Positions 52,547-62,159 of a stretch of 64,000 nt of DNA are shown piece after piece. This DNA comes from Nitratireductor alexandrii (GTDB lineage Bacteria; Pseudomonadota; Alphaproteobacteria; Rhizobiales; Rhizobiaceae). Below the pieces are notes generated by a model. The model saw nothing but the letters and a program-made list of their open reading frames with translations. It was not told the DNA's origin and ran no database searches. Positions within the stretch are counted from its first letter, which is position 1. Each line of letters opens with the position of its first letter. The stretch spans positions 186,001 through 250,000 of the forward strand of contig NZ_RBVY01000002.1 of assembly GCF_004000215.1 (NCBI RefSeq), in the 5' to 3' direction. A program made the translations under genes and the position numbers.

Positions 52547-54420
52547 TGCGCCATCCCCTCCTCATACTGTGCCGACAGCGTCAGCCACAGTTCTTCGTGG
52601 CGGGCGAGCTGGTCGGCAAGTTCGGAGCGCTCCTTGCCGAGTGTCGCCACCTTGGCGGAATCTCGCTCGTAAAGCGCAGGGTTGGCAAGTTCGTTCTCGA
52701 TCGCCTCGAGACGCTTGCGCGTGCGGTCGATCAGTCCTTCCGTGGCCTTGATCTGCTTGGCGACCGGTTCCAGGGCGCGTCGGCGTTCGGCCGCCTCGCG
52801 TCGCTTCTCCGCCTTGGAGGCCTTGTCGGCCTCGCGCCGGTCGCGCCGGTCGCTCGTCCCGCCGGTCACCAGGCTTCGATAGTCGCCGATGTCGCCCTCA
52901 TAGGGCGCGACGGTGCCGTCATTGACCAGCCACAGCCGCTCGGCGGTGGCCTCGATCAGATGGCGGTCGTGCGAGATCAGGATCACCGCGCCCTCGAAAT
53001 CGTTCAGGGCCTCGATCAGCGAATGGCGTGAATCGATGTCGAGATGGTTGGTCGGCTCGTCGAGGATGAACAGGTTCGGCCCTTCGATGGTGGCCAGCCC
53101 CATCAAAAGACGCGCCTTCTCGCCGCCGGACAGATCTTTGGCCGGCGTGTTCATCTTTTCCGTCGCCAGGCCCATCTGCGCGACCCGGGAGCGCACCTTG
53201 GCCTCGGGCAGGGCGGGCAACAGACGGCGCACGTGCTCGATCGCGTTTTCGTCCGGGCGCAGATCGTCGAGCTGATGCTGGGCGAACATCGACACGTTGA
53301 GCTGCGGTGCGAGTGTCATCTTCCCGCCGTCGAGCGTCAGCCGACCGGCGAGCAGCTTGGCGAAGGTCGACTTGCCGTTGCCATTGGCGCCCAGAAGCGC
53401 GATGCGGTCGTCCTCGTCGATACGCATCGACAGGTTTTTCAGGATCGGTTTGCCCGGCTGGTAGCCGACCGAGCCGTTTTCGATCGCCACGATCGGTGAG
53501 GCGACCTTGCGCTCCGGCGCGGGAAAGGAGAATGGCCGCACGGTCTGGTTGACCACGGCCGCGATCGTGCCCATGCGCTCGAGCGCCTTGAGACGCGACT
53601 GGGCCTGGCGCGCCTTGGAGGCCTTGTAGCGAAAGCGCTCGACAAAGGCCTCCATGTGCTTGCGCTGGGCGTCCTGCTTGGCGCGCGCCTTTTCCTGCAG
53701 CGCCTGCTTTTCGGCCAGTTGGCGTTCGAACTGATCGTAGCCGCCGCGCCAGAAGGTCAGCTTGTGCTGGTCGAGATGCACGATCGAGTTCACCGCCCGG
53801 TTGAGCAGATCGCGATCATGGCTGATCAGCAGCACCGTATGCGGGTAGCGCGTCAGATAGTTTTCCAGCCACAGCGTGCCTTCCAGGTCGAGATAGTTGG
53901 TCGGCTCGTCGAGTAGCAGCAGGTCCGGCTCGGCAAACAACACCGCGGCGAGCGCGACGCGCATGCGCCAGCCGCCCGAAAACGACGAGGCCGACCTTTT
54001 CTGCGCCGCCTCGTCGAAGCCGAGCCCGGCCAGAATGGTCGCCGCGCGCGCTTCGGCCGAATGGGCGTCGATATCGGCCAGCCGCATGTGGATTTCGCCG
54101 ATCCTGTGCGGGTCCGTCGTGGTGCGCTCCTCGGCCAAGAGCGCGGTGCGCTCCCTGTCGGCCGCCAGAACGATGTCGATCAGCGGCTCTTCGGTCCCTG
54201 GCGCCTCCTGCGCGACCTGGCCGATGCGGGCGTTTTTCGGCAGCGAGATCGAGCCGCTCTCGATCTGCGCCTCGCCGGTGATGGCGCGAAACAGGCTTGT
54301 CTTGCCGGTGCCGTTGCGTCCCACCAGGCCGGCCTTCGCACCGCCGGGCAGCGAGAGCGAGGCGTGGTCGATGAGAAGGCGCCCGGCAATGCGCAGCGAA
54401 AGATCGTTGATGGTAATCAT
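52543..54420 (-). CDS. ABC-F family ATPase
   Basis: A 625-residue soluble protein with two ATP-binding cassettes and no membrane segment. The first has Walker A GLVGRNGTGKTS and signature FSGGWRMRVALA; the second has ALLGANGNGKST and LSGGEKARLLMG, with LDEPTNYLD and LDEPTNHLD as Walker B. A charged inter-domain linker of about 80 residues (KQALQEKARAKQDAQRKHME) is the ABC-F hallmark, and a C-terminal coiled coil (KAEKRREAAERRRALEPV) is present. It is nearest in outline to YheS/Uup-type translation factors acting at the ribosome. ABC-F resistance proteins look similar, so no drug role is claimed. Confidence 0.93.
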   Translation of the reverse strand: MITINDLSLRIAGRLLIDHASLSLPGGAKAGLVGRNGTGKTSLFRAITGEAQIESGSISLPKNARIGQVAQEAPGTEEPLIDIVLAADRERTALLAEERTTTDPHRIGEIHMRLADIDAHSAEARAATILAGLGFDEAAQKRSASSFSGGWRMRVALAAVLFAEPDLLLLDEPTNYLDLEGTLWLENYLTRYPHTVLLISHDRDLLNRAVNSIVHLDQHKLTFWRGGYDQFERQLAEKQALQEKARAKQDAQRKHMEAFVERFRYKASKARQAQSRLKALERMGTIAAVVNQTVRPFSFPAPERKVASPIVAIENGSVGYQPGKPILKNLSMRIDEDDRIALLGANGNGKSTFAKLLAGRLTLDGGKMTLAPQLNVSMFAQHQLDDLRPDENAIEHVRRLLPALPEAKVRSRVAQMGLATEKMNTPAKDLSGGEKARLLMGLATIEGPNLFILDEPTNHLDIDSRHSLIEALNDFEGAVILISHDRHLIEATAERLWLVNDGTVAPYEGDIGDYRSLVTGGTSDRRDRREADKASKAEKRREAAERRRALEPVAKQIKATEGLIDRTRKRLEAIENELANPALYERDSAKVATLGKERSELADQLARHEELWLTLSAQYEEGMAQ

Positions 54421-54496
54421 GGCCGCGGGGTTGTGGCCGAGCGCGCGCGCGGATGCAAGGGGGAAGACATCGCATGCATTTGGCGCGGCGATGCCG

Positions 54497-55009
54497 TCAG
54501 GCGAATTCCCGCCCGTCCTCTGTGCGCTGGAAATAGATCATGTCGAGCGAGGGCGGCGTTCGTCCCAAGAGCGACAGGATGGCGTGGGCGTGGCCGCGAT
54601 GGTGGGTCTGGTGGTTGAAGAAATGGGCCATTGCCGGCGCCAGCCTCTGGCTGACCGTCTTCATGTCGGTGACGGTGACATAGGTGAAGCGGCCGGCGAG
54701 CGCGGTGTCGGAGAGGCTTTCCACCCAGGCGCTGATGCGTGCGTCTTCGGCCTCGCGCGCCAGGCGCAGCGGCGTCAGGTTCGGATGGATGATGGCGTCG
54801 AGCGATTTCGGCGCCTCGCCCTGGGCGGTGAAGCGCTTCATCCAGATACGGTCGGCGACCAGGATGTGGTTCAACGTGCCCAGCATCGATTTGAAGAACA
54901 CGCCGGTGTCGTGACCGAATTCGGCGTCGGTCAAATCGGCGGCCGCGTCGTAGAGCGTGGCGTTTGCCCAACGATTATAGGCCGCCATCATGCGAAAATG
55001 CCGCTTCAT
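54497..55009 (-). CDS. DinB family protein
   Basis: A 170-residue four-helix-bundle protein of the DinB/DUF664 superfamily. The metal ligands appear as His in GTLNHILVADRIW and in the HFFNHQTHHRGHAHAIL motif. MAAYNRWANATLYDAAADL is the typical N-terminal helix. Known members include metal-dependent thiol S-transferases, but most are uncharacterised. The ATG at 55009 has GGAAAG upstream; a longer frame to 55078 overlaps the divergent GST gene. Confidence 0.92.
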   Translation of the reverse strand: MKRHFRMMAAYNRWANATLYDAAADLTDAEFGHDTGVFFKSMLGTLNHILVADRIWMKRFTAQGEAPKSLDAIIHPNLTPLRLAREAEDARISAWVESLSDTALAGRFTYVTVTDMKTVSQRLAPAMAHFFNHQTHHRGHAHAILSLLGRTPPSLDMIYFQRTEDGREFA

Positions 55010-55071
55010 CGGTTTCTTTCCGGTGACGAATGATCGAAAGTCCCTCCTAGCACCGGTCCGGGAGCCACTCC

Positions 55072-55764
55072 ATGGCAATTCTGCTCTATGAACTCGTCGG
55101 CGCCGATCCGGCGCGCCCCTTCAGCCCGCATTGCTGGAAGGCGGCGATGGCGCTCGCCCACAAATCCCTGCCGTTCGAAAGCGTCGCGACGCCGTTCACC
55201 AAGGTCGCCACGATCGAAAACGGCTCCGGCAGAACGGTGCCGTTGATCCGCGACGGCGACAGGCTCGTCGGCGATTCCTTCGAGATCGCGCTTTATCTGG
55301 AAAAAACCTATCCGGATCGCCCGACGCTGTTCGGCGGTGCCGGCGGTCAGGCGATGGCGCGGTTTTTCGAACGCTGGACCCAGACGGTCGTGCACGGCTT
55401 CATCGGCGGTGCGCTGCTTGCCGACATCAATGCCTGTCTGGCCGCGCCGGACCAGGCCTATTTTCGGCGCTCGCGCGAGGCCCGGTTCGGCAAGACCCTG
55501 GAGGAGGCCGGCGCCGACAGGCACGAAGGCCTGCAGGAATTTCGTAGGCAGTTGGAACCCTTGCGCGCCACGCTTGCCGTCCAGCCTTTCCTGGGCGGGC
55601 AGGGACCGCTCTTTTGCGACTATATCGTCTTCGGCGCGTTCCAATGGGCGCGTGTCGTTTCGTCGTTCCAACTGCTTGATGCCGCAGACCCCGTCGCTGC
55701 GTGGCTCGAACGCTGCCTGGCGCTTCACGACGGCCTGGCCGGACGCGTGCCGGCGGCTGCTTGA
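55072..55764 (+). CDS. Glutathione S-transferase family protein
   Basis: A 230-residue GST-fold protein. The N-terminal thioredoxin-like domain has [31 protein letters not shown] and [25 protein letters not shown] (with the cis-Pro and the glutathione-binding Asp-Ser). The C-terminal helical domain follows. The PHCWK motif and general pattern are reminiscent of beta-etherase-like (LigE) GSTs, but function is not assigned. It is divergent from dinB with 62 nt between starts. Confidence 0.88.
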   Translation: MAILLYELVGADPARPFSPHCWKAAMALAHKSLPFESVATPFTKVATIENGSGRTVPLIRDGDRLVGDSFEIALYLEKTYPDRPTLFGGAGGQAMARFFERWTQTVVHGFIGGALLADINACLAAPDQAYFRRSREARFGKTLEEAGADRHEGLQEFRRQLEPLRATLAVQPFLGGQGPLFCDYIVFGAFQWARVVSSFQLLDAADPVAAWLERCLALHDGLAGRVPAAA

Positions 55765-55770
55765 ACGGCT

Positions 55771-55799
55771 CTTGGCAAGGCGCGGGGCGGCTTGTATAG
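55771..55799 (+). promoter_or_regulatory. Predicted promoter of ndk
   Basis: CTTGGC (55771-55776), a 17-nt spacer and GTATAG (55794-55799) match the alphaproteobacterial sigma-70 consensus. Transcription would start near 55806, about 32 nt before ndk. It begins seven nt after the GST stop. Confidence 0.6.
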
Positions 55800-55837
55800 A
55801 GCCGCGACCTTCCCCGCATCTTTCAAAGGAACATTCG

Positions 55838-56260
55838 ATGGCGATCGAACGCACTTTTTCCATGATCAAGCCCGACGCGACGCGTCGCAACCTGACCGGC
55901 GCCATCACCGCCATGCTCGAGGAAGCCGGCCTGCGCGTCGTCGCCTCCAAGCGCGTGTGGATGAGCCGTCGCGAAGCCGAGGGTTTCTACGCGGTGCACA
56001 AGGAGCGCCCGTTTTTCGACGAGCTGTGCGAGTTCATGTCGTCGGGTCCGACCGTGGTCCAGGTTCTGGAAGGCGAAAATGCGATCGCCAAGAACCGCGA
56101 AGTGATGGGCGCGACCAATCCGGCCGATGCCGCCGAGGGCACGATCCGCAAGGTTCATGCCCGTTCGATCGGCGAGAATTCGGTGCACGGCTCGGATGCG
56201 CCGGAAACCGCCGCGCAGGAGATCAAATACTGGTTCTCCGACATCGAGATCGTCGGCTGA
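55838..56260 (+). CDS. ndk: Nucleoside diphosphate kinase
   Basis: A 140-residue enzyme equilibrating NTP and NDP pools. [21 protein letters not shown], the catalytic His117 in [16 protein letters not shown] and [17 protein letters not shown] are canonical. AAAGGA precedes the ATG. It has its own predicted promoter and a strong terminator, so it is monocistronic. Confidence 0.98.
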   Translation: MAIERTFSMIKPDATRRNLTGAITAMLEEAGLRVVASKRVWMSRREAEGFYAVHKERPFFDELCEFMSSGPTVVQVLEGENAIAKNREVMGATNPADAAEGTIRKVHARSIGENSVHGSDAPETAAQEIKYWFSDIEIVG

Positions 56261-56289
56261 GGCCGAGTGCCCGTCAGTCCGTAGACCGA

Positions 56290-56318
56290 AAAGACCGGCC
56301 GCGCGCCGGTCTTTTTTT
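56290..56318. terminator. Rho-independent terminator after ndk
   Basis: AAAGACCGGC / GCCGGTCTTT form a 10-bp stem with a CGCGC loop, with the T-run continuing to 56318. On the minus strand the same hairpin ends in TTTTC, so it may also serve the convergent GGDEF-EAL gene that ends at 56351. Confidence 0.92.
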
Positions 56319-56350
56319 ATGTTCGCTCCGGCGTTCATCGGCCGATACGG

Positions 56351-58621
56351 TCACGCCTGTGCCCGCAAGGCGTCGTCTACCGAGGCGGCGGTTTCCGGCG
56401 CGCGCGCGAATTCCAGGAAAGCCGTTTCGGGCATGGCGGCCGCGTAGAGATAACCCTGGAACAGGTCGCAGCCGAACGCATACAGAAACGCTTCCTGGCT
56501 GCGGGTCTCGACATGTTCGGCCACCGCATCCAGACCGAGAGTGTTGGCCATGGCCAGGATAGTGCGCACCAGCGCGCGGTCGCCATCCGAGTTTTCGATA
56601 TCCCGCACGAAACTGCCGTCGATCTTGACCTCGTCGAAGGGCAGCGATTTCAGCCGGGCCAGCGACGAATAGCCGATGCCGAAATCGTCGAGCGAAAAGC
56701 GCAGGCCGCTGCTCTTCAGCGCGTTCATCCGGTTGGCGACGAGCGTCTGGTCGGTCGCCATCACGTGTTCGGTGAATTCGATCGTCAAGCGCGAAGCCTC
56801 GATCGCGTGTTCTTCGAGCAGGTTTTCGAGGAAAGATACGAATTGCGGGCCGGAGAACGACTGCACGCTGACATTGAGCGACAGGCCCAGCCCGGCCGTT
56901 TCGGGGTTTTGCTGCCAGCCGGCGAGTGTTTTCACCCCGCTTGCCAGCACGAAACGGCAAAGCTGATGCGTTAATCCGGCTTGTTCGGCCAAGGCGATGA
57001 AGCGGTCCGGCGGCACCATGCCGAGCCGCGGATGGCGCCAACGCAACAGCCCTTCGGCGCCGGCGACGCGCCCCTCGCGGTCGATCTGCGGCTGAAACTG
57101 CAGCTCCAGCGTCTTCTCCTCCAGGGCTCGGCGAAAATCTTCCAGCAGCGTGAAACGCTCCTGTTCGCCGTTCATCCAGCGTTCGTCGAACAGCGCCAGG
57201 CCGTCGCGTCCCGCCCCCTTGGCCTGATACATGGCGATGTCGGCGCGCTTGAGCAGGTCGTCGCCGGCCTTGTCGTGTTCGCCGAACACGACCACGCCCA
57301 TGCTGGCGGACGAGCTGTGGCGTAACTCGCCGCGCTCGAAGGGGCGTCTCAGTGCCGATAGCATCTTGTTGCCGGCTATGATGGCCTGCGACGCCGCGGC
57401 GGCCTCGCTGTCGCCCAGCCCGTCGAGAATGACCACGAACTCGTCGCCGCCCATGCGGGCGACGGTATCGGTCTCGCGCACGCATTGGCGCAGGCGACTG
57501 GATATCTCGACGAGATAGTCGTCACCGATATCGTGGCCCTGGGTGTCGTTGAGCGACTTGAAATTATCGAGATCGATGAAGAACAGCGCGCCGGGCTTGC
57601 GCGTACGCCGGCAGGTCTTGGCCGAGCGCGCGATGCGCTCGGCCAGAAGGCGCCGGTTCGGCAGTTTGGTCAGCGGATCGTAGAAAGCCAATTCTTCGAT
57701 TTCGAGCGCCTGGCGCTTGCGCAGCGAAATGTCCGACACGTAGCCATGCCAACTCACCTGGCCGTCGTTCAGCCGTTCCGGCTTGGCGCTCATGCGCAGC
57801 CATTTTTCCTTGCCGGTCGCGGTGGTGATGCGAAATTCGTGATCGAGCGGCTCCATCGTGTCGTAGGAGGTGCGGAAGGCGCCGAAATAGGCTTTGCGGT
57901 CGTCCGGGTTCACGAAACGGGCAAAAAGCTGGCGCCCGGCGGTAATTTCCTCGATCGGGACCTCGAGCAGGTTTTCGAAACCGTCGCTCAGATAGTTGAC
58001 CGTGATATCGAAACTGCGGCCCCTGACGATCTGAAACAAGCCGCCCGGCAGGTTGCTGGTCAGCTTCTGGAACTGTTCTTCCAGCCGCAGGCGCGTCACC
58101 GTTTCGGTGATCTCGCGCACCGAGCCTTCGTAATAAAGCGGCCTCCCGGTGCGCCGGTGATGGACGATCCGTGCCGATTCCGTGATCCATATCCGTTCGC
58201 GCGTCTTGTGCCGGTATATTTCCGATACGAAATCCTCGACATAACCGTCCCGTTGCAGGATCTCGCGGAACTCGTCGCGCCGCTTCGGATCGACATACCA
58301 TTCCGAGGCGATGTTCTTGACGGCGGCGAGCAGTTCCGCCTCCGTTTCATAGCCGTTGAGCTTGACGAGCGCTCGGTTGGCGCTCAATTGCCGTCCGTCA
58401 AGGCTGGAGCGGTAGATGCCTTCGGACAGGTTTTCCACCAGGCTGGACAGGTTGCGGTGTTCGTCGCGCCACTGGCGGCACCGTCCGCGATAGTGAATGA
58501 CGGCCGCGGTCAGGCCGGCCAGGCATGCGGCCGCGCCCGCGGTCGCGGCGGGAAGCATGAAGCCTTCTATGGCGCTGAAATTCTCCAGCAAATTCGCAGA
58601 TCCCCGTCCCGTGCGCGTCAT
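56351..58621 (-). CDS. PAS-GGDEF-EAL cyclic-di-GMP signalling protein
   Basis: A 756-residue protein. One N-terminal membrane helix (about residues 20-42) is followed by two PAS/PAC domains (about 55-180 and 190-310), a GGDEF domain (about 325-485) and an EAL domain (about 495-740). The cyclase signature ARMGGDEFVVIL is intact. In the phosphodiesterase part the first motif reads EGLLRW instead of EALLRW; LNVSVQSF, EFTEHV, LDDFGIGYSSL, VKIDGSFV, and QGYLY keep the metal and catalytic residues, while AEGVET reads AEHVET. Both activities are therefore possible. No ligand can be given for the PAS domains. Start at 58621; Met22 is an alternative. Confidence 0.95.
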   Translation of the reverse strand: MTRTGRGSANLLENFSAIEGFMLPAATAGAAACLAGLTAAVIHYRGRCRQWRDEHRNLSSLVENLSEGIYRSSLDGRQLSANRALVKLNGYETEAELLAAVKNIASEWYVDPKRRDEFREILQRDGYVEDFVSEIYRHKTRERIWITESARIVHHRRTGRPLYYEGSVREITETVTRLRLEEQFQKLTSNLPGGLFQIVRGRSFDITVNYLSDGFENLLEVPIEEITAGRQLFARFVNPDDRKAYFGAFRTSYDTMEPLDHEFRITTATGKEKWLRMSAKPERLNDGQVSWHGYVSDISLRKRQALEIEELAFYDPLTKLPNRRLLAERIARSAKTCRRTRKPGALFFIDLDNFKSLNDTQGHDIGDDYLVEISSRLRQCVRETDTVARMGGDEFVVILDGLGDSEAAAASQAIIAGNKMLSALRRPFERGELRHSSSASMGVVVFGEHDKAGDDLLKRADIAMYQAKGAGRDGLALFDERWMNGEQERFTLLEDFRRALEEKTLELQFQPQIDREGRVAGAEGLLRWRHPRLGMVPPDRFIALAEQAGLTHQLCRFVLASGVKTLAGWQQNPETAGLGLSLNVSVQSFSGPQFVSFLENLLEEHAIEASRLTIEFTEHVMATDQTLVANRMNALKSSGLRFSLDDFGIGYSSLARLKSLPFDEVKIDGSFVRDIENSDGDRALVRTILAMANTLGLDAVAEHVETRSQEAFLYAFGCDLFQGYLYAAAMPETAFLEFARAPETAASVDDALRAQA

Positions 58622-58682
58622 TATTGTTTGATCGCACCGTAAAAAGTCGGGGTTGCAAAAGGTCTAATCGGCAGAAAACTTC

Positions 58683-58700
58683 GCGCTTATGATTAAGCGC
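58683..58700 (-). terminator. Weak terminator of the moa operon
   Basis: GCGCTTA / TAAGCGC make a perfect 7-bp stem with a 4-nt loop just after the moaE stop. On the minus strand GAAGTTTTC follows, so only a short U-tract is present. Confidence 0.5.
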
Positions 58701-58703
58701 TGC

Positions 58704-59192
58704 TTAGCGATCCGCGGCAGAAGGCTCGCGCCACCGCTGCGTGGCCTCGTCGTCGATGTCGCGCGCCTCCACCCAACCTCCCTCGGAGCCGTCGCTGCGG
58801 TGTTCCTTTTTCCAGAACGGAGCGCGGGTTTTCAGGAAATCCATCATGAAGGCGGCCGCGTCGAAGGCAGCCTGGCGGTGCCGGGAGGCGGCAAGCACGG
58901 CGACGATATTGTCGCCGGGGCGGACCTTTCCGTAGCGGTGGATGACCCTCAGTCCCGAAAGCGGCCAGCGCTCGACCGCCTGGCGGGCGATACGGCGGAT
59001 TTCGGCGTCGGCCATGCCCGGATAATGTTCCAGTTCGAGCGCGGCCAGCGTGCCCGCCTCGTCGCGGCACAGGCCGGTGAATGTGACGAGCGCGCCGATA
59101 TCGGTGCGGCCCGCGCACAGTGCGGCGCTCTCGTGGGCGAGATCGAAATCCTCGCGCTGGATGCGCACGGCCGGCTCGATCGGGGCGCTCAC
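58704..59192 (-). CDS. moaE: Molybdopterin synthase catalytic subunit
   Basis: A 162-residue MoaE, which with MoaD inserts dithiolene sulfur into precursor Z. ALVTFTGLCRDEAG, LELEHYPGMADAEI, VIHRYGKVRPGDNIVAVL and ASRHRQAAFDAAAFMMDFLKTRAPFWKKE (with the catalytic Lys pair) are conserved. The start is GTG at 59192, four nt after the moaD stop. It is the last gene of the uvrC-pgsA-moaD-moaE series. Confidence 0.97.
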   Translation of the reverse strand: MSAPIEPAVRIQREDFDLAHESAALCAGRTDIGALVTFTGLCRDEAGTLAALELEHYPGMADAEIRRIARQAVERWPLSGLRVIHRYGKVRPGDNIVAVLAASRHRQAAFDAAAFMMDFLKTRAPFWKKEHRSDGSEGGWVEARDIDDEATQRWREPSAADR

Positions 59193-59196
59193 CGCC

Positions 59197-59448
59197 TTAC
59201 CCGCCCGTCATCGGCGGAAACAGCGCGATCTCGCGCGCGCCCTCGATGCGCGCGTCGTGAGCGACATGTTCCTGATTGATGGCGACACGGATCGCCGAGG
59301 CGTGCTTGAGGGCGGTTTCGTATTCCTCGCCGCGGCCTGCAAGCCAGCTTAGCAGGCCGGCCACCGTGACGACGTCGTCAGGCAGGTCGACCTCCTCCTC
59401 GGCGTGTCCGATCCGCTCGCGCACCCAGGCGAAATAGACCAGTTTCAT
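59197..59448 (-). CDS. moaD: Molybdopterin synthase sulfur carrier subunit
   Basis: An 83-residue ubiquitin-like protein: MKLVYFAWVRERIG, RVAINQEHVAHD and the C-terminal FPPMTGG, whose Gly-Gly carries the thiocarboxylate. It starts 9 nt after pgsA ends and is followed by moaE. Confidence 0.97.
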   Translation of the reverse strand: MKLVYFAWVRERIGHAEEEVDLPDDVVTVAGLLSWLAGRGEEYETALKHASAIRVAINQEHVAHDARIEGAREIALFPPMTGG

Positions 59449-59457
59449 GGCGCGGCC

Positions 59458-60045
59458 TCAATCGATGATGTGTTTCAAACCGGCGCGGAAATAATCGTAG
59501 CCAGTATAAAGCGTCACCAGGGCCGAAATCCACAGCAGCGTGATACCGATCTCGATCGTATAGGGCAGCAGTTTCGCGCCCGCCGGTCCGGCCAGCAGGA
59601 AGCCGATCGCGATCATCTGGATGGTGGTCTTCCATTTTGCCAGCCGCGTCACCGGCACGCTCACCTTCAGTTCGGCCAGATATTCGCGCAGGCCCGAGAC
59701 CAGGATTTCGCGGCACAGGATGATGATCGCCGCCCACAGCGACCAGCCATGGATGGTGCGCGCGGGATCGGCGGCCAGCAACAGCAGGCAGGTCGAGACC
59801 AGAAGCTTGTCTGCGATCGGGTCGAGCATCCTGCCGATATTGGAGGTTTGTTGCCAGATGCGCGCCAGGTAGCCGTCCAGATAGTCGGTCACGCTGGCGG
59901 CCATGAACAGGCCGAGCGCGCTCCAGCGGGCGAAGTCGCTGGAACGCAGCCGGCCTTCCAGGAAAAAGCACAGCACGATCAGCGGCACGGCGAGGATGCG
60001 CCCGTAGGTCAGGATGTTCGGCAGGTTGAAAGCGCGGTTGGACAT
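59458..60045 (-). CDS. pgsA: CDP-diacylglycerol--glycerol-3-phosphate 3-phosphatidyltransferase
   Basis: A 195-residue membrane enzyme that makes phosphatidylglycerol phosphate. The N-terminus FNLPNILTYGRILAVPLIVL and the motif DYLDGYLARIWQQTSNIGRMLDPIADK (DGx2ARx8Gx3Dx3D) are definitive. About five to six hydrophobic helices are present. It lies 104 nt after uvrC, the common order in proteobacteria. Confidence 0.96.
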   Translation of the reverse strand: MSNRAFNLPNILTYGRILAVPLIVLCFFLEGRLRSSDFARWSALGLFMAASVTDYLDGYLARIWQQTSNIGRMLDPIADKLLVSTCLLLLAADPARTIHGWSLWAAIIILCREILVSGLREYLAELKVSVPVTRLAKWKTTIQMIAIGFLLAGPAGAKLLPYTIEIGITLLWISALVTLYTGYDYFRAGLKHIID

Positions 60046-60149
60046 GAAATGGCAACACCGTTAAACCCGCCCACTCAAACCAGAAGCGGGCGCTCGCGGT
60101 CAACATCGCGGAAAGGGCGCGCGCGCACAATGGGCCAAGGCGACGCGGG

Positions 60150-62159
60150 TCATCTCCTGTCGTGGAAGTGATCGTAAATCTGCCTGGCCATGGCCTCGGA
60201 AATGCCGTCCACCGTCATCAGGTCCTCCACGCCGGCCCGGCTCACCGCCTTGGCGGTGCCGAAATGGTGCAGCAAAGCGCGTTTTCGGGCCGGTCCGATG
60301 CCACCGATCTCGTCGAGGGGGTTCTTCACCATCTCCTTCTTGCGCCGGGCCCTGTGGGAACCGATCGCAAAGCGATGCGCCTCGTCGCGCAGCCGCTGGG
60401 TGAAATAGAGCACCGGATCGCGTGGCGGCAGCATGAAGGGCGGCCGCCCGTCGACGAAAAACCGCTCGCGCCCAGCCTCGCGGTCGACACCCTTGGCGAC
60501 GCCGATCGCGGTCACGCGCTCGGCGATGCCCAGTTCGGCGAAGACGGCGCGCACGGCGTTCATCTGGCCCTGGCCGCCGTCTATCAGCACCAGATCGGGC
60601 CAGGCGGGCAGGCCGTCGGCCAGGTCCTGCGTTTCGGTCTCGGCCCCGGCCTCGTCCGGCCGCTCCTTCAAAAGACGCGTGAAGCGCCGCGTGAGCACCT
60701 CCCGCATCATGCCGAAATCGTCGCCGGGTGCGATATCGGTCGAACGGATGTTGAACTTGCGGTAATGCGCCTTGGCAAATCCCTCCGGGCCAGCGACGAT
60801 CATCGCGCCGACGGCGTTGGTGCCCATGATGTGGGAATTGTCATAGACCTCGATGCGCCGCGGCGGGGTTTCCAGGTTGAAGGTCTCTGCCAGCCCCGTC
60901 AGCAGGCGCGCCTGCGAGGAAGTTTCGGCCAGCCGGCGCCCGAGCGCCTCGCGTGCGTTCTGCAGCGCGTGGTCGACTAGGTCCTTCTTTTCGCCGCGGC
61001 GCGGAACGCCGATCGTCACCTTGCGGCCGGCCTTGGCCGACAAGGCAGCGGCCAGCAGGTCCTGCTCTTCGACCGCGTGGGTGAGCAGGATCGCGCGCGG
61101 GCAGGGCTTGTCGTCGTAAAACTGCGTCAGAAAGGCGCCGAGCACCTCCTGCGGGCCGAGCGCGGGGTCGGCCTTGGGAAAATAGGCGCGGTTGCCCCAG
61201 TTCTGGCCGGTGCGGAAGAAAAACACCTCGATACAGCTTTGCCCGCCTTCCTGGTGGATGGCGAACACGTCGGCCTCCTCGAGCGAATGCGGATTGATGC
61301 CCTGGTGGCTCTGGACGTGGCTGAGCGCCGACAGTCGGTCGCGCAGCACGGCCGCGCGCTCGAAATCGAGCCGTTCCGCCGCCTCCTGCATGGCCGCGGA
61401 AATTTCAGCCTTCACCTTCTGGCTGCGCCCGGACAAAAAGGCTTTCGCCTCGTCCACCAGCGCGGCGTAGCCTTCGTCGCTGATTTCGCCGGTACACGGT
61501 GCCGAGCAGCGCTTGATCTGGTGGAGCAGGCAGGGGCGGGTGCGGCTTTCGAACACCGAATCGGTACAGCTTCTGAGCAGGAAGGCCCGTTCCAGCGCGT
61601 TGATCGTGCGTCCGACTGCACCCGCCGAGGCGAACGGGCCGAAATACTCGCCCTTGCGCGAGCGTGCGCCGCGATGCTTGAAGATGCCGGGTGCGCGATG
61701 ATCGCCGGTGATCAGGATGTAAGGAAAGGATTTGTCGTCGCGCAACAGCACGTTGAAGCGCGGCCGCAGGCGCTTGATGAGATTGGCCTCCAGCAGCAGC
61801 GCTTCGATCTCGGTGCGCGTGACGACGAATTCCATCGCCGCCGTCTCGCGCGCCATGCGGGCGATGCGGTTGGTATGGCCGCGGCCCTGGGCATAATTGT
61901 TGACCCGCTTCTTGAGATTGCGCGCCTTGCCGACGTAAAGCACGTCGCCGGCGGCGTTCATCATCCGATATACGCCGGGGGCGTTGGGCAGCCGCTTGAC
62001 GAATTCACCGATCAGTTCGAGGCCGCTCTTGTCGCCGGTGTTTTCCGCGCCGGAGGTCCAGTCGATCGGCCCGCTGGCGATCGCGGCCGCTGCGGCCGGT
62101 TCCTCATCGCGGCTTTCGCCGGACGGGTTGGCGGGATCGGGATCGTGTCTGGATGTCAT
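60150..62159 (-). CDS. uvrC: Excinuclease ABC subunit C
   Basis: A 669-residue nuclease that makes both cuts in nucleotide excision repair. After an Ala/Glu-rich N-terminal extension (about 45 residues) comes the GIY-YIG domain ([29 protein letters not shown]), a UVR motif ([25 protein letters not shown]), the RNase-H-like C-terminal nuclease ([34 protein letters not shown]) and two helix-hairpin-helix motifs near the end ([28 protein letters not shown]). Start 62159 overlaps the stop of the upstream SDR (ATGA). Confidence 0.96.
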   Translation of the reverse strand: MTSRHDPDPANPSGESRDEEPAAAAAIASGPIDWTSGAENTGDKSGLELIGEFVKRLPNAPGVYRMMNAAGDVLYVGKARNLKKRVNNYAQGRGHTNRIARMARETAAMEFVVTRTEIEALLLEANLIKRLRPRFNVLLRDDKSFPYILITGDHRAPGIFKHRGARSRKGEYFGPFASAGAVGRTINALERAFLLRSCTDSVFESRTRPCLLHQIKRCSAPCTGEISDEGYAALVDEAKAFLSGRSQKVKAEISAAMQEAAERLDFERAAVLRDRLSALSHVQSHQGINPHSLEEADVFAIHQEGGQSCIEVFFFRTGQNWGNRAYFPKADPALGPQEVLGAFLTQFYDDKPCPRAILLTHAVEEQDLLAAALSAKAGRKVTIGVPRRGEKKDLVDHALQNAREALGRRLAETSSQARLLTGLAETFNLETPPRRIEVYDNSHIMGTNAVGAMIVAGPEGFAKAHYRKFNIRSTDIAPGDDFGMMREVLTRRFTRLLKERPDEAGAETETQDLADGLPAWPDLVLIDGGQGQMNAVRAVFAELGIAERVTAIGVAKGVDREAGRERFFVDGRPPFMLPPRDPVLYFTQRLRDEAHRFAIGSHRARRKKEMVKNPLDEIGGIGPARKRALLHHFGTAKAVSRAGVEDLMTVDGISEAMARQIYDHFHDRR

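Noticed and set aside
52543-54420. Reading the ABC-F gene as an antibiotic-resistance determinant
   Set aside because: The linker and general pattern fit housekeeping YheS/Uup-type ATPases, and nothing in the context suggests resistance.
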